DNA of 64,000 bases, taken from Lithobates sylvaticus (Eukaryota; Chordata; Amphibia; Anura; Ranidae). Where the stretch lies: positions 375,690,945-375,754,944 of the forward strand of contig CM053030.1 in NCBI GenBank assembly GCA_028564925.1. Reading direction: 5' to 3'. Below, piece after piece: positions 12,130 to 27,030 of the stretch (positions within the stretch are counted from its first letter, which is position 1; the number at the start of each line of letters is the position of its first letter). Both the position numbers and the translations under genes were made by a program. The notes under the pieces were generated by a model that saw nothing but the letters and a program-made list of their open reading frames with translations, ran no database searches and was not told the origin of the DNA.

Positions 12130-13059
12130 GAGTGTAATTTATGGAGACAATGGCCAACAAAAATTATGAGTACAATGGCTGGACAGAAAAAGGTGTAGTA
12201 AAACCACCCCCCATGTCCAAAAGTCTGAGCCCAATTTTGTCCAAGCTTTTTGCACTGCAACTCCTCCCATATAATTGAACATTTCCTTGCTTGGATTGCT
12301 CAAGAGTGTCAGATTCCTAGACAAGATAATACATTTTTTTTAAGTTGTTTTTTTTTTTTTTTCTTATTTTTATTTTCAGATGTATTTATATTTTTTTCTG
12401 TATTTTTTGGTATTGATACTGTGGTTGGGCTGCACACAAGATAGGCTTCTCTCAGGAAAAGCTGCCCTAGAGACAAAGTGCACTGCATATGAAACTGCAG
12501 TGGAAAAGTGGCCCACAACAGAAATGTTTTAATCAGGAATAATAGGCCTTACCGGCATATTAATTGAGATTGGGATGTGTTGTATGTGAGTGTGAAGTGC
12601 ACACTGTTCTTGTGTTTTTTTTCTTTTAAGCAATGCAAAAAAAGTGAAAATACACCAGTTAATATAATAAAGCCGTCAACAATTGAAGAGCTATCACTCA
12701 GTTAAGACAAATATTGATTTTGAAAATAATTTTTTGTTGTGCAGATCTTTACAAAAAGGCAGGGCACATAGGGAAATTTACCCCAGCACTGCAAATGAAA
12801 GAACACAAACATCATTTTTTGAAGTGGATGTACACCCAATCACTAAAATCTCAAAGAAGCTTTTACACAGAAAGCCCATTTTAATTTAAACAGTTTGTGA
12901 TACTGAAATGAACATTCTGGTGGGCACTTTGTGTTATGGAGTGACAATGCCCTCATCTCCCATAGTTTTCCACAATCTCCTGGCCATAAATCATCCTGAC
13001 ACATGCTTTCACAAAGCAAACTGCAAGCAACTTTTAACAGGCATATTCCACTATTGTCA
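12130..13059. other. Unique non-coding DNA
   Basis: AT-rich with a long T run near 12347-12375. No gene is recognised. Confidence 0.45.
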
Positions 13060-13320
13060 CTATTAAAAAAAGCCTGTTAAAAATGCAGTCAGAAATAATG
13101 AGAAAATATAACCTGTAAAAAAAAAAAAAAAACACCTGCAGCCTGTTATCAGTGTAACGTATGTGCACAGAGACCTGTAGAGGCTGTGAAAAAAACAATT
13201 GCAGCCAAGATCAGTTAGGCGACATGCTCTGTGAATAAACACATGCAGCTTGTTATCACTGTAGTGCATATAGACAGGAACAGGCTGTAAAGAAGCTGTA
13301 GGTCGTCAGCAGTTTTAGGA
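13060..13320. repeat. Two-copy degenerate tandem repeat, about 110-bp period
   Basis: GCAGCCTGTTATCAGTGTA at about 13139 and GCAGCTTGTTATCACTGTA at about 13246 begin two diverged copies that each continue through an ACAG...GGCTGT segment. A 16-base A run separates the first copy from the preceding sequence. Confidence 0.5.
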
Positions 13321-13833
13321 TGTAAGAAGCTTTACTCACTTCTTCTCCTAAATCCCCAGTCACACAGCATTTTTATAACCGGGACAGTAAAGGTTTCATA
13401 TGCTTTGAGAGATTTGTGCCTACAAGCCATACACGAATCTGTCTCTGTGCATTTTATCAGCAGCACTTCCCATGCTTTCTCAATCACAGCAAAGCACATG
13501 TTAAAATGGCTGCTGGGAACCCAACATTTTCTAGGGAGGGGTCTGGCTTATCAAAATGCTCCATTATTGGCCCTTCAAAGCCATCTGACCCAAGTTTAAT
13601 GACCAGAATGTGCGTTATTTCTAGTTGGATGCTATGGCAGTGAAATCGCCCATTAGTTTGCCAGGTTAACGAGCCATGAAGGAGCTGGGTTTGCCTCAAA
13701 CCCATGTTAGTCCTGAACTTGAATCTCATCCTACACAGTAAGAAGGCTCAAAATGATCCATTCATCAAGTTTAGCCTATTCTAGGATCTATTACCAGAGC
13801 TTACTGACAAGAAGTTAAGGCAAAGAATCAATG

Positions 13834-14089
13834 GGGGTTATTTACTAAAGGAAAATCCACTTTGCACTGCAAGTGTACTTGGAAGTAAAGTCACTGTAGA
13901 TCAGAGGGGGACATGCAAGGGAAATAAAAAACAGCATTTTAGCCTGCACATGATTGGATGATAAAATCAGCAGAGCTCCACTCATTTCAGATCTACCCCT
14001 TAGATTGAGAGCGACTGCACTTCCAAGTGCACTTTCAAGTGCACTTGCAGTGCAAAGTGGATTTGCCTTTTGTAAATAACCCTCACTGT
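13834..14089. mobile_element. Inverted-repeat MITE, TTTACTAAAGG family
   Basis: The left arm (GGGTTATTTACTAAAGG, then CCACTTTGCACTGCAAGTG) and the right arm (CACTTGCAGTGCAAAGTGG, then CCTTTTGTAAATAACCC) are inverted copies of about 45 bases. The middle has GGGGGACATGCAAGG and GATTGGATGATAAAATCAGCAGAGCT. A second copy lies at 61119-61424. No clear target duplication is seen at this copy. Confidence 0.75.
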
Positions 14090-16107
14090 GTATAATCTAT
14101 GAACAATTGCAGCTTTCTATACTGGGGATAGGTTGAATTCACTGATTCAGTTTTCCTCTGTCAATTATGTTTATAATAGAATTGTTATAAAAAGAATAGC
14201 AAAAAAGAATAGCAAAATACAGTGATGCAATTGATGAGATGCCCGTCCCCAAAACAATTAAAGTTATGTTAAAAACAGGCTTATTTTTCTTCTTAATTAG
14301 ATATTGTTGTAAATCTAACTGGATATGAGACAGTCAAAAATGTCTTATTTGACTTTTTTTTTTTTAATGTTTATTTATAAAATAACTTTTATGAAGGTCA
14401 GCATTTTTCTGGCTGTCCACACATCTATATCTGTCTACTTCAGTCAGTAGAAGTGGTATGATCACTGATAAATAGTATCGATTAACGGCTTTTACGCAGA
14501 GATTAATTGTGAGTCAGTCACCATGGTAACCCATTATTAGGTCCTTAGAACAAGAACCTTTGTCCTGTGTAAACAGCTTCTCTCATGGTGCTCTGAGTTA
14601 AAAAGTAATACACAAAGTCAGCTGATGCTGTTTTAAAGGTTTGTTTAAAGACCTGAAGAACATAATTAAATCCTTATAGTCTATGGTTTAGTGTGTTTTC
14701 TCAATTTTGATTGCATACTATTATACTGTTTGGACAATCTCTTCACCCTCCATTAAGTTTTCCTTTTTTAGCACTAACAATATGAAAACACCTGTTACAC
14801 CTAGTCCTTGTGGTTATTTGCTAATAAAGGAATACTGTTTCATACATTCTAAAGAAAAGGAATAGGTCTCGCATTACCCAAATTAACTCCAAAAGCTCAT
14901 TCTTTCCTTCAAGAGCACATATTAAAAAAATATATATATTTTTTCTGTTTACTTTATTCCTGTAGTGAGAAACTACTCCCTTTGACATTATCCCTCCAAT
15001 GCCCATTTGACACTATCACCCAGATTGAAAACATTCTTGCAGAGGCAGCTGCTGGGAGATCAGTTCCTATTAACATTGGCACATGCTCCAGATGCATATC
15101 TTCCAAAAGTGCTTTCACTACACAGTGTATGGGTTAAGACAGTATGGATTTGCTGGCAATAAAATTAATGGATGAATGTGGAGGTGAACAAATAGGAGAG
15201 GGATGATATTTAGGTTTTCACTGCAATAAAGGTACTGTGTTGTTGGTTTACACGCGAAGTTAGGAGCACAGTGGTTTTCTAGCATATATTCAGTTATTTT
15301 TCCATACTTGCAACATTTCTAAAGGGATAAAAGACATTGGAAAATTTGGCATGTATTGCAGAGATGTACTGAATATATTTTTTGTTTATTTTGCCCTGAC
15401 ATACAGTCTTTTAAGAGCTGTATGAATACTTTGAAATAAACCCCAACTCCAGCCACGGAAATCCATATAATTCCATCTTGACTCCTTCAATGAATACAAA
15501 GCTGATTTTAAGGGAAACCTTGCCTAAGAAAAAAACATGCCATTACTGACAGGCTGATTGTCATGCTGATCCTTTTGCTTTACTACTTTGAGCCTCTGAG
15601 ACATTACAGACATAGCCATCCCAATAAGAGCTTTTGACTTCACTTTGACTTCTTTATTTGCATACTTGTACCAGGTCTTTGACTAAGAAGGTACTGAAGT
15701 TAAAAGGCAAGCAAAACATCCAGGTACCTAGAATTTTTAAAATGCCAAAAAAAAATTCCCTTATTTTTCTCTTTGGAAAGATTTATTTTAACCTGCTAAG
15801 TGATCAGCATCTTAGAAGAGGCTCCTTTAGTGAGAGAAAACTTCTAAAAGAAAGGTTTAAAGACTTGTTTCTCGAAAATTCCTTTTTACACTGTTTCTAG
15901 TGTATGTAACACTATATTTAATTGCCTATTAAAATAAGAAGTGACATTACCTTCATATGCTTTTGATTGGAATATGAAGGTCATGGGATGGCACCATCAA
16001 GAAACATTGACTATAACAAATGCTGTTTAAAATGTGGACTTAAAATTTTTGAAACCCAAGGAGACAAAGCAACAAAATTCAATTAAACTGGTGATTATGT
16101 TCACATA
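14090..16107. other. Unique AT-rich non-coding DNA
   Basis: About 2 kb with no repeat boundaries or exons recognised. The part at 14460-14600 has balanced composition, with TAATT-type homeodomain words and a CACCATGGTAAC element, and could be conserved non-coding DNA. Confidence 0.4.
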
Positions 16108-16510
16108 TTAAAGGAGAAGTACATCCAACGTTTATTTGGCTCTACTTCTCCTGTGGATCACAGGAGTGCAGTTTATTCTGCACTCCTGTGACCCATTTTA
16201 AGCAGACAGAGGGCTGAAGCCAGCTGTCAACTGAGTTCACAGAGCCGGTCCACCAGCTCAGCCCTTTAGCGAGCTGCTGAGAGTCTGAGCTGGCCACTCC
16301 CATCCCCTCCACAGCCAAGTGCTCCAGTGAGTACAGGGGGGGGACAGAGCAGAGAGCTGGTGACTGACAGACACCAGCTCTCTGCTCAGGGAGCCAGCCC
16401 TGATAACCGATCAATCAGCAGTGTTTGATCGCTCGGTTCTCAGACGATGCTGCATCCACCTAGGTAAGTATGATTCAGAAAAAAAGCCAAACCCCATACT
16501 TCTCTTTTAA
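16108..16510. mobile_element. TTAA-flanked MITE (AGGAGAAGTA ends)
   Basis: Runs from TTAAAGGAGAAGTACATCC to CCATACTTCTCTTTTAA, so short inverted ends lie inside TTAA duplications. The interior is GC-rich with short inverted pieces such as CACCAGCTCTCTGCTC / AGAGAGCTGGTG and GATCAATCAG / TGATCG. It resembles the 1262 and 20398 elements in architecture but not in internal sequence. Confidence 0.7.
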
Positions 16511-18822
16511 ATGTTGTCATGTTTTGCTTTAGATTTAGCCTTGCCTGCATTTATACAATGGTCAGCACGTGGAAATATAACACAGACTTAGCAAAGTGAC
16601 AGATGATGCATTACTAGCCATGATTCATGGACTCCATTACACATTACAGTGTTTATATACATCGTGTTTCTAATCTCTGCCATGGAACAGAAGATCATTG
16701 AAAAAAATCATCTAATCTTATTTTGACTTTGGATTGCTTTAGTCTGCAATTAATCTATTGACCCAGAAGGACAATATCAAAACAAATTACCAAGACTGTG
16801 TCATTTGATAAATGTCAACAAATGTCAATGCACAGTACGAGTCACACTGAAAAGATGGTGCCATCTGACAAAATGAAACAACGCTCAAAAGGTCAATTAA
16901 AACTTGTAAAAGTTTACAACTTCATTAAGACTGCCTATGAGTTGTCAAGAAGCCAAGAATTTTTTTTTGTCCATTACCTAATAATGTCATAATAATATAG
17001 GCACCTTACCTAAAACTTAGGCTAAGATTGCATTTTGGGTTATTCTGTATCTATTAGTTCTATATTTTCCCTTTTCATCCAGTTGTCACTATCAATTTCA
17101 TAGCGTAGCAAGACAGTACAAAACTGAATTGGCATACAAGATAATGAGGATGATTTACTATAACATTTGATTCACGCATTCCTCCCCCCTTGTTGCAATG
17201 CACCCTGACAGTACTTCAGAAGTAGCACTGTACTCTGATCAGTTCCTTGGTGTGTATGTGTTTTGGAACACATCTGTACTTCGCCCATGCAAAAGTTATC
17301 AGCCAGGTGTCCACAAGTATGAGTTTACGTGACTCCCCTTCTTTCATCCATACTGGGACCTTGTGCTGGAGATTGGCTGTTCAAACACCCACTGCCATCA
17401 CATGGGGCAAATAGGAAAGTTTCCAGCCTGTGTAAGCTCCAAGGGTTGTATTTAAGCTTTACAAGCACAACAATGCAATTTCAGCCAGGGCCAGGTTCCA
17501 GCAAGGAGTCTATACATACTGCAACAGAAGCTGTGCACATGCTACTGTACTCAGACACCCTTTATTTAAATGTGAATATGCTGAGTCTGTGATATACTCT
17601 TAGGTGAAATATGCCATTGGCTCAAATTTTATTGTTAAATAAATGTATCCAAAGTACAGCATCAGCTGTGTGACTTCTATTACAGTGTGCTTGGATTAAT
17701 TGGCAATGTATGGAAATGTAACTATTCAATTTATTTTGTAGATTAATAAAGTGTTGACAAATTGCCTTGCACTATATAGAGTATATAAAACGAATTATAT
17801 TACAGTCTGCCTCACTAGAGCTTGCATTCTAATATCTCTAATATAATCATACAGAAACAATTATACTCTTTGGATAATATGTCCATAAATCAATTGCATT
17901 TTCACAAAGAACATTTATGCAAATGCAGGGACTATAAACAAGCCTCATGTGGTTAGTGTTTCTGGAGGAATTGAACCCAAGAGTAGTTAGTGCTTCTGGA
18001 GGAAATTGAACCCAAGAGCCCCTGCTACTCAACCACCACTTTAATGTATCTTTCATGTACTGTACAAGAGGATTATCAAGTAAGTGTTGCTTTCTTAGAG
18101 TAACAGTGACTGTTATATTATGGAGGAGCGTTCTATTTTTGTTGATCAAATACAGCTACAAAAAAAAAAAATGAACCCTTCTCACGCTTTAGAGCTTTAT
18201 ACTTGCTCTCACAATATGAAAGGCTTGGAGCCTGGGAGATTTGCTCTGAGTGAGTAAGGGGAACTGGCATCTGCAGTGCATTCTCTAATTAATAAATTCA
18301 CATTTATTTTAGAAATAGTTTAAACAGGTTTTCTTCATCATAGCTTCAATCATAAGGTTTTCTGCAAATACTTAAAGCTCTTTGAATATTTACATTTTTG
18401 CCACATGGCTCCCGCACTTTGATTTTACTTAAGCTCAACAGTCTGTAATGAACCCTCTGTAGACAAATGCAAAAGCAGGCTCTAGATTCACTCCAAGTTT
18501 AAGCTTTTAACTACAATTACTGGTATTTCATCATGTTGTAAAGACATAGCTTGTAATTGCTGGCAAACTGTAAAGAGCTCCATGTCCCATGGGAGAAAGT
18601 AACTATAAGTATCATTATGATTACTGTACAAACAGTTTTTGGCAGATGTCCAGTCATAAATTTTTTAAATCAACTAGACTTCCTGCATATCTTTTCTTCT
18701 TTAAAGAGAACACATTATTTACATGGCATTGCTTAAGAGTAGTGAGCAAGGTAGCAGAAGAGGCTAAAGCTGTCTTAATAAATAGGAATTTTGTAATTTG
18801 AACTGACTCCAACAGATCATCT
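16511..18822. other. Unique non-coding DNA with a short tandem duplication
   Basis: No gene is seen over 2.3 kb. At 17952 and 17986 a 34-base unit (GTTAGTG[T/C]TTCTGGAGG...ACCCAAGAG) occurs twice in direct tandem. Confidence 0.45.
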
Positions 18823-19760
18823 TTAACCACTTCAGCCCCGGACCAATTGGCAGCCAAAGGACCAGGCCCCTTTTTGCGATTCGGCACTGCGTCGCTTTAA
18901 CTGACAATTGCGTGGTCGTGCGACGTGGCTCCCAAACAAAATTGGCGTCCTTTTTTTTCCCACAAATAGAGCTTCTTTTGGTGGTATTTGATCGCCCCTG
19001 CGGTTTTTATTTTTTGCGCTATAAACAAAAATAGAGCGACAATTTTGAAAAAAAATTCAATATTTTTTACTTTTTGCTATAATAACTATCCCCAAAAAAT
19101 ATATAAAAAAACATTTTTTTCCCTCAGTTTAGGCCGATACGTATTCTTCTACATATTTTTGGTAAAAAAAATCGCAATTAGCGATTATTGATTAGTTTGC
19201 GCAAAAGTTATAGCGTTTACAAAATAGTAATGGCGGCAATCAGCGATTTTTATTGTGACTGCGACATTATGGCGGACACATTTTTGACACATTTTTGGGA
19301 CATTTGTCATTTATACAGAAATCAGTGCTATTTAAATAGCACTGATTCCTATGTAAATGACAGTGGCAGTGAAGGAGTTAACCACTAGGGGGCGGGGAGG
19401 AGTCAGTGTGACGTGTTGTGTTTTTTTTACAGTAGGGGGGCATGGCTGTACGTCTGACGTCATTGATCGGCTTTCCCGATGACAGGGAACAGCCCATTAA
19501 TGACAGGCAGAGTAGGAAGCGCGGGGAGAGGTTTGTTTACACAAACCTCTCCCCGTTCTTCAGCTACGTAACCCGATCGCGGGATACCAGCGGCGGTCGG
19601 GTCCGCTGGTCCCGCGGCCGTGGTCACGGAGCTCCCGACCGGGTTGCGAGCGCGCGACCCACGGGCAGGCAAATTAAAGGGGACGTACCCGTACGTGCTT
19701 TTGCCTGCCCGTGCCATTCTGTAGACGTATATCTACATGAGGTGGTCGGGAAGCGGTTAA
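18823..19760 (-). mobile_element. 0.94-kb TTAA MITE, family T1 (inverted)
   Basis: The left end TTAACCACTTCAGCCCCGG and right end GGTCGGGAAGCGGTTAA have TTAA at the tips. The whole element is the inverted counterpart of 56902-57913. The family core (AAAACCGCAGG rc, ACCAAAAATATGTAG rc, GCGCAAAAGTTATAGCG) is complete. The GC-rich right part (19440-19720) contains an inverted repeat around AAACCTCTCCCC. Frames of 110, 85 and 64 codons inside it are non-coding artefacts that recur in other copies. Confidence 0.85.
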
Positions 19761-20215
19761 ATAAAGACCAATGAGTCTGCAAAGCATATCTTTTCAGGAG
19801 AAAGCTCATCAACAGCAAGAATCGATTGATGAATTTATCTTTTTATGGACAATGTAAGGCTTTATACATTTTTACAGTAACCGGAGACAGCGCATTTTTT
19901 GTTAACATTAATGCCCTAATCCCTGCCCGTTTCCTCACTGTGGCCTGAATGTTCTTTAACTGCCATTGGTATCCAGTAGCTAATTTGGGGATATCATGGA
20001 AATATTCCCAATTTAGTGGTAACTACTACTTGCCCAAAAAATTCACTCACATGCTCCCGTAGGACTGCAGTTAGACAATAGTGTTCTCAGTATTGCAACT
20101 CTATAAGATAAAAAGAGAGTGCACTTGACTCATGAAAAATCTTCAGTAGATCTTAATTCATAAAAAAAAAACTTCAAACACCCCCAAAGATACATGAAAA
20201 ACAGCAGAAAAAACA
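19761..20215. other. Unique non-coding DNA
   Basis: About 455 bases with no recognised gene or repeat boundary. Confidence 0.45.
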
Positions 20216-20812
20216 CAGCATCCATCCAGGTGAGGATCCCCTCAAATCACTGGATACAGATGACCAAATGTAGGATTCGTTATGCTACCCCCTGTCACAA
20301 TTAGTTGCACAGAGCTGAAGAAGACCCTTCAGAGCTTGAGAAGGTGGTTCTGTCCCTCAAAATGTTCCAGCACCATGCATAACTGATATAGTATTGCTTA
20401 AAGTGGAGTTCCAACTACAATCTAATTTTTTTTTTAGAACCTTTCACAAGCATTTACAATGTTGTTATAACACTCGCGGAAGTGCACGCCCCGTTGTTAT
20501 GGTAACCTATCCCTCTGCGCTGCCCACTGACTCCTGGGAAATGATGACAGACATCTCCCAGGAGCAGTAGCGAGCGGAGGCGACGAGGGAAGTGACGTAA
20601 GGAGCCCAGGCACTGAAGGAGGCAGATTACGAGGGACCCCCTAGCAACAGGCATTTAGAGGTGAGTAAAAAAAAAAAAATTTCCAAATGTTTTTTTTTAT
20701 TTTTTTTATGCATTAATGACATTTTTTTTTGGGTGGAACTCCACTTTAATAAGTCCTAACATTGGTCATCTGCATCTGGCAATTTGAGGGGATCTACATC
20801 TGGATGAATTCT
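20216..20812. mobile_element. Small fold-back repeat split by a TTAA MITE
   Basis: The arm at about 20216-20277 (ATCCATCCAGGTG, GATCCCCTCAAAT, CAGATGACCAAATGTAGGA) is the inverted copy of about 20753-20812 (TCCTAACATTGGTCATCTG, ATTTGAGGGGATC, CATCTGGATGAAT). The MITE at 20398-20749 lies between them, directly against the right arm. The arms are about 60 bases with scattered mismatches. Confidence 0.65.
20398..20749. mobile_element. TTAA-flanked MITE (AGTGGAGTTCCA ends)
   Basis: Bounded by TTAAAGTGGAGTTCCA and TGGAACTCCACTTTAA: a clean inverted end of 16 bases including TTAA. The middle is GC-rich (20470-20660) and flanked by poly-T/poly-A. It is non-autonomous. Confidence 0.85.
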
Positions 20813-21061
20813 GTATTCTAGGTATCATTCAGAGGGGCGCTGATACCCATAGTCCTTGAATGATTGTCTTGTTTATGCGGCTTCAGCTGCCAGATGTTGC
20901 GTGGGGTCAGCCCATTCATGTCTATTGGGACACAGTGACTGCACTGACCAAGCCGCTTGTCACAATTTGACAGACTGCCTGCAATTGGTTTCACTAACCT
21001 GCATCCTCACTGTTGTCAAATTGGGACCTGCCAGCTGAAGTTACTTAAACAAGGTGCTCAT

Positions 21062-21870
21062 TTAACCTCCCTGGCGGTGTTCACGAGTCTGGCTCGGGTT
21101 AAGTTTTTTGTACCAAAAGCGGTAACCCTGAGCCAGACTCGGGCTGCATTGCAGGATACAGGGGGAAGTTACTTACCTTTTCCCCTGGATCCTGCGATGT
21201 CTCCCCGCTGTGTGAGCGAGCCGTCAGCTCGCTCGATTCACACAGTGCCGAGTGCCGCTGATCTCCGTTCCCTGCGACGTTATGACGCACGGGAGCGGAG
21301 ATCGGCGCCAAATTCAAAAAAGTTTAAAAACACAAAACACATACAGTACTGTAATCTTACATATTACAGTACTGTATACAAAAAATACACATCCCCTTTG
21401 TCCCTAGTGGTCTGCCCAGTGCCCTGCATGTCATTTTATATAATAAAAAGATTTTTTTTCTGCCTGGAAACTGGAGATTGTCCATAGCAACCAAAAAGTG
21501 TCCCTTTATGTCAAAAGTGGTTTTAGACCAGCTAGAAAACACTGATAATAAATTAGAATCACAATTTATCATCAAACACTAAATTTAATGACAGCGACTA
21601 TTCTGCAACTGAGCAAATTTCAGTGTTTTTGATTTGATTACATTATTGAATCATTTTTATATATATTTTTATTATATTATAATTTATGATTTTGTGTTTC
21701 AAACTATATCATACCCGGGATGTCTACTAGACTCTGGTTTGGACAGATTTAAGTGAGTTATTCATAAGAATTGCATGCCTACAATTTAAAAACGCCAAAT
21801 TTCCATGCAAAATAATTGTACCGCTTTCAGCACTAAATTCCAGACAGAATCATACCGCCAGGGAGGTTAA
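21062..21870. mobile_element. 0.8-kb TTAA MITE with CCTCCCTGGCGGT ends
   Basis: TTAACCTCCCTGGCGGT on the left and ACCGCCAGGGAGGTTAA on the right form a perfect 17-base inverted repeat including the TTAA duplication. Near the left end AGTCTGGCTCGGG and CCTGAGCCAGACTCGGG form a subterminal inverted pair. The 176-codon open frame that overlaps it has no recognisable domain and is judged spurious. Confidence 0.85.
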
Positions 21871-23512
21871 GGGCTACAGATGTAAGCAACCGTCTGAATG
21901 AGGCCAAATATGCTTTTTTTTGAGTATATTTGAAAATATTTGAAGTATTTTATGAATAATATTTTCTAAAGATTTTGCATGAGGCTGATACACTCTCTTT
22001 TTCACTGATGGTGTTTTTTAAAGCCTCCTTCTGCTGTCACTACTGAAGGCACATAGGAGTACAAATATGGATCTATAGAACATCTTATGTAAGTAATGCT
22101 GACAGAATTTAAGTGATGACAAAAGATATCAGATTAAGGGTGAATTTTAGAGGAAAATTAAGGTATAAAAAAGAATGGGTGCTGACCTGGATTTCATCAT
22201 TATAATGCCTATAAACCACCAGCATTGATTTATTGATCTAAGTATGTGATAAATGTAGCCATACACACCTGTTATCAAATCCCTAAAATAAAAACATTTG
22301 TTGCTAAATTTCAAAATTAGGTAGAAGTCAAAGCAGCTTTATCATGAGCACATATACTGACAAGTGAAATTCCTCCTAGATGTTCATCTTGCCCATTTGA
22401 TATCAAAATAGAAAAACTAAGTTGTTATTATGTGCTGTACGTAAGACAGGAAATTAGACCTATTTTATAAGATACTTTGTAACCATACCAGTATTTAGGC
22501 ACATTACAGGTAAATTCCATTATTGTCATTAGCAGTGATAATTTGCAGAATGTTATTTATGCAAGATAGTAAATACAAGCTGCTACATCATTAAACATGA
22601 CAATAGACATATGACTCCTGTCCTTTGATAAGTTATAGTTTTTTAAAATTATAACTAGACGGAACCAAAAATGTTGGTCAGCGTGGCCTTCTATAAGTTT
22701 TAGACCAATAATGCACAAGCTCCTGGAACAGGATAACACAAGTATGTAGAACAGAAGTTAATTGGTAGAAGGGCTTGGTTAAAATGTTAACTAAGTGTTA
22801 AGCTTAAGTGCTGTTTCTGTATGGTTAAGTATTGAGGGAACACTTTAGGGATTAAGTTAGGTATTAGGGAATCATGTTGTTAGTGTAGGAGGGAGAGTAC
22901 TGGACACTGCTTCCTCAATGTGCTCCCTCCCTGACCACTGTGTTGTCAGACAGGCTCATGACCAAAGAGTTTTGTAGTAGGATGGGTGGAGCCTGATGGA
23001 GATCTGAGGCTAGTTCCCCATCAGGTCCACCTTGCCTGTGATTGAAAGCGCATAACAATGGGTGACTCCATAGCTGCTAATCAGTCCAATAACAGCTTTT
23101 GAATCCACCCACTGTCATTGACTGACAGTTAAAAGAGTTTCCTATAAGGTTAGCCTCCTTTGTGACTCAAGTCATTTCCCAAATATGGGCACTGCACATG
23201 TCTGTACCTTTACTAGAACTGGCACAAATGCTTTCCTGAATTAGACACAGGTAGTTTTAAAGGGCATGACTGCCAGAAAAGTGTCATTAATCTTTTACTA
23301 AATTCCCCAGCCTGTGTTTTCTTTACTTTTTGGTACCTAGATGATAGATTTAATTCTATAAATTGGATAAATTAACAGCATGGTAGTTAAATTATTATTA
23401 TTAAACAAAGACAATAATCTGCGCTAAGTGTTGTGATCTAAAATCAGTGATTGATTTATAAACAGCTGCACTCCCTATATTGTACATCCCAATACTAAAA
23501 CACTAAAGCATA
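21871..23512. other. Non-coding DNA with one dispersed repeat piece
   Basis: Mostly unique. About 22975-23060 (GGTGGAGCCTGATGGAGATC, CTAGTTCCCCATCAGG) resembles 34855-34915, which carries the same words in the same order, so a dispersed repeat is present in both places. Its ends are not defined. Confidence 0.45.
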
Positions 23513-25446
<1,934 letters not shown>

Positions 25447-26530
25447 ATATTACTATTATTATTTTTATTTTATGGGTTCCACTGAGTTATACTGTGCAAA
25501 CAAGAAGGAAGAAAAAGTAAGGTGCTATTTCATGTTTAGTTCTACATGATATATCAGTATTTTCTTTTAAGGCTATATGCTACATGTGGTAGAAAACATT
25601 TTTGTTGTGTCTATTGCATTTTATATATTCTCTTAATTTTTAATTTTGATAACAGTGCCTCTTTAACTGGTAAAAGGCCAAACTGTCTTCATTTCAAAAC
25701 AATGTAAGACGGCTGGTTATGAAAAAGTTAAACTGAAAGAGTGGTAAGATTTTTTATTTCAGCTAACTGACCATGATATCGAGGCAATACTAATGACTAA
25801 AAAAGGAAAAAAATATAGGATGCCATCACAAAGAACTTTGAGCATGGTTCATTCTTCGATGCACTGATCTGATTCTCTTTCAGAAAAGATAAGACCCAAA
25901 TCACTGCTTCATTTTCGGAGCAGATAGTGAAAGTGTTTCTTGGGGATGAAGAAATGATTTCTTATAAGCTCTGTCAACTAATCAGGATGTACTCATTATC
26001 CAGCACCAGCATGTGTTACTCAAATGAAACAGTTTCTCTTGGATTTGATTAACAGGGAACAGTGAAAAGTGACACAGGCTTAGCTCTGATGCGCACCAGA
26101 GAAGACGTCTAAGTTAATTTACCCATGACTGATATTGTTTCTGAAGTCCTTCTTACTGTATTCACACAATAAACTCTAGTTCTACTTACCCTGGTGTAAA
26201 TAACTTAGGTTCTACAAATGGATATTCCAAGAAATTATCTAACAGTCTGTGCATTCTGTTAACAATATGAACACAGAGATGTTAATTAAGGCTTTTACAA
26301 CTGTTATTTTAAGAAGTAAATGTGTTTTGTAACACTTCAACTTCATTGGAAAGGGTGACCTTTATTTTAAGAAAATGTGCCCCTTGGCAAATCATCAATT
26401 AATTTGCAGAACACTAACTCTGGCACAATAATTTACTAGCTGTCTCATTTTACTAACTTTAGAAAAAGCAGGTGCTGTTTGTCAAGTTACAAAAACTATG
26501 CTTACATCATGATAATACAAAAATATCTTT
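25447..26530. other. Unique non-coding DNA
   Basis: No repeat or exon is recognised. The part at 25810-26130 is compositionally balanced and repeat-free, and is a candidate conserved non-coding block. Confidence 0.4.
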
Positions 26531-27030
26531 TTAACCAAGCCAGCCCTCATTTGCAAGTACGCAAACAAAAGTGAGGAAAGTCAGGAGCTTGTGAAACACA
26601 GATCTGTACATATACAAAAAAGGGAAAGCTCCGCTTGTCTCCCTCCTCCTTCCCTCCACTGACACATTTGGCACCTTTTGGGGGGGAGGAGGGAGCGGGT
26701 ACCTGGTTTTCGCCACAGCAAACTCAGCCGGAAATTTGGCCCCTCTCCTCCTTTCCCTGCAGCTGGTCCATTCACAGAGCACAGCGCGATTCACGCATGT
26801 GTAGTAGAAGACCGGTTGTGAAGCTGCAAGACTTCACTGCTGGTTTTCCTTAGTGGAGATGTAAGTGGCAGCACTCGATAGCCAATTGAAAAAGTGGCTT
26901 GGGGCAAGACACTGCTGGATTGCTGGACAGGTAAGTGTCCTAATATTAAAGGTCAGCAGCTACAGTATTTGTAGCTGCTGACTTTTCCTTTTTTCTGAAG
27001 GAGCCTGGAGCTCCTCTTTACTTTTTTATT
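26531..27030. mobile_element. Probable MITE-like repeat with terminal hairpin
   Basis: A GC-rich block (26620-26870) is followed by AGGTAAGTGTCC and then a 31-base hairpin at 26952-26982, GTCAGCAGCTACA / TGTAGCTGCTGAC. The right edge GGAGCTCCTCTTTAC resembles the AGAGGAGC-type ends of the TTAA elements nearby. No TTAA pair could be matched, so the boundaries are estimates. Confidence 0.35.

Noticed and set aside
19442-19774. 110-codon open frame, with a similar one on the minus strand at 56669-57238
   Set aside because: Both lie in the GC-rich half of TTAA family T1 and resemble each other only because the elements are copies. There are no protein motifs, and the longer one runs on into unrelated fossil pol sequence.
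20957-21487. 176-codon open frame on the plus strand
   Set aside because: It crosses the left boundary of a TTAA MITE and has no recognisable domain.
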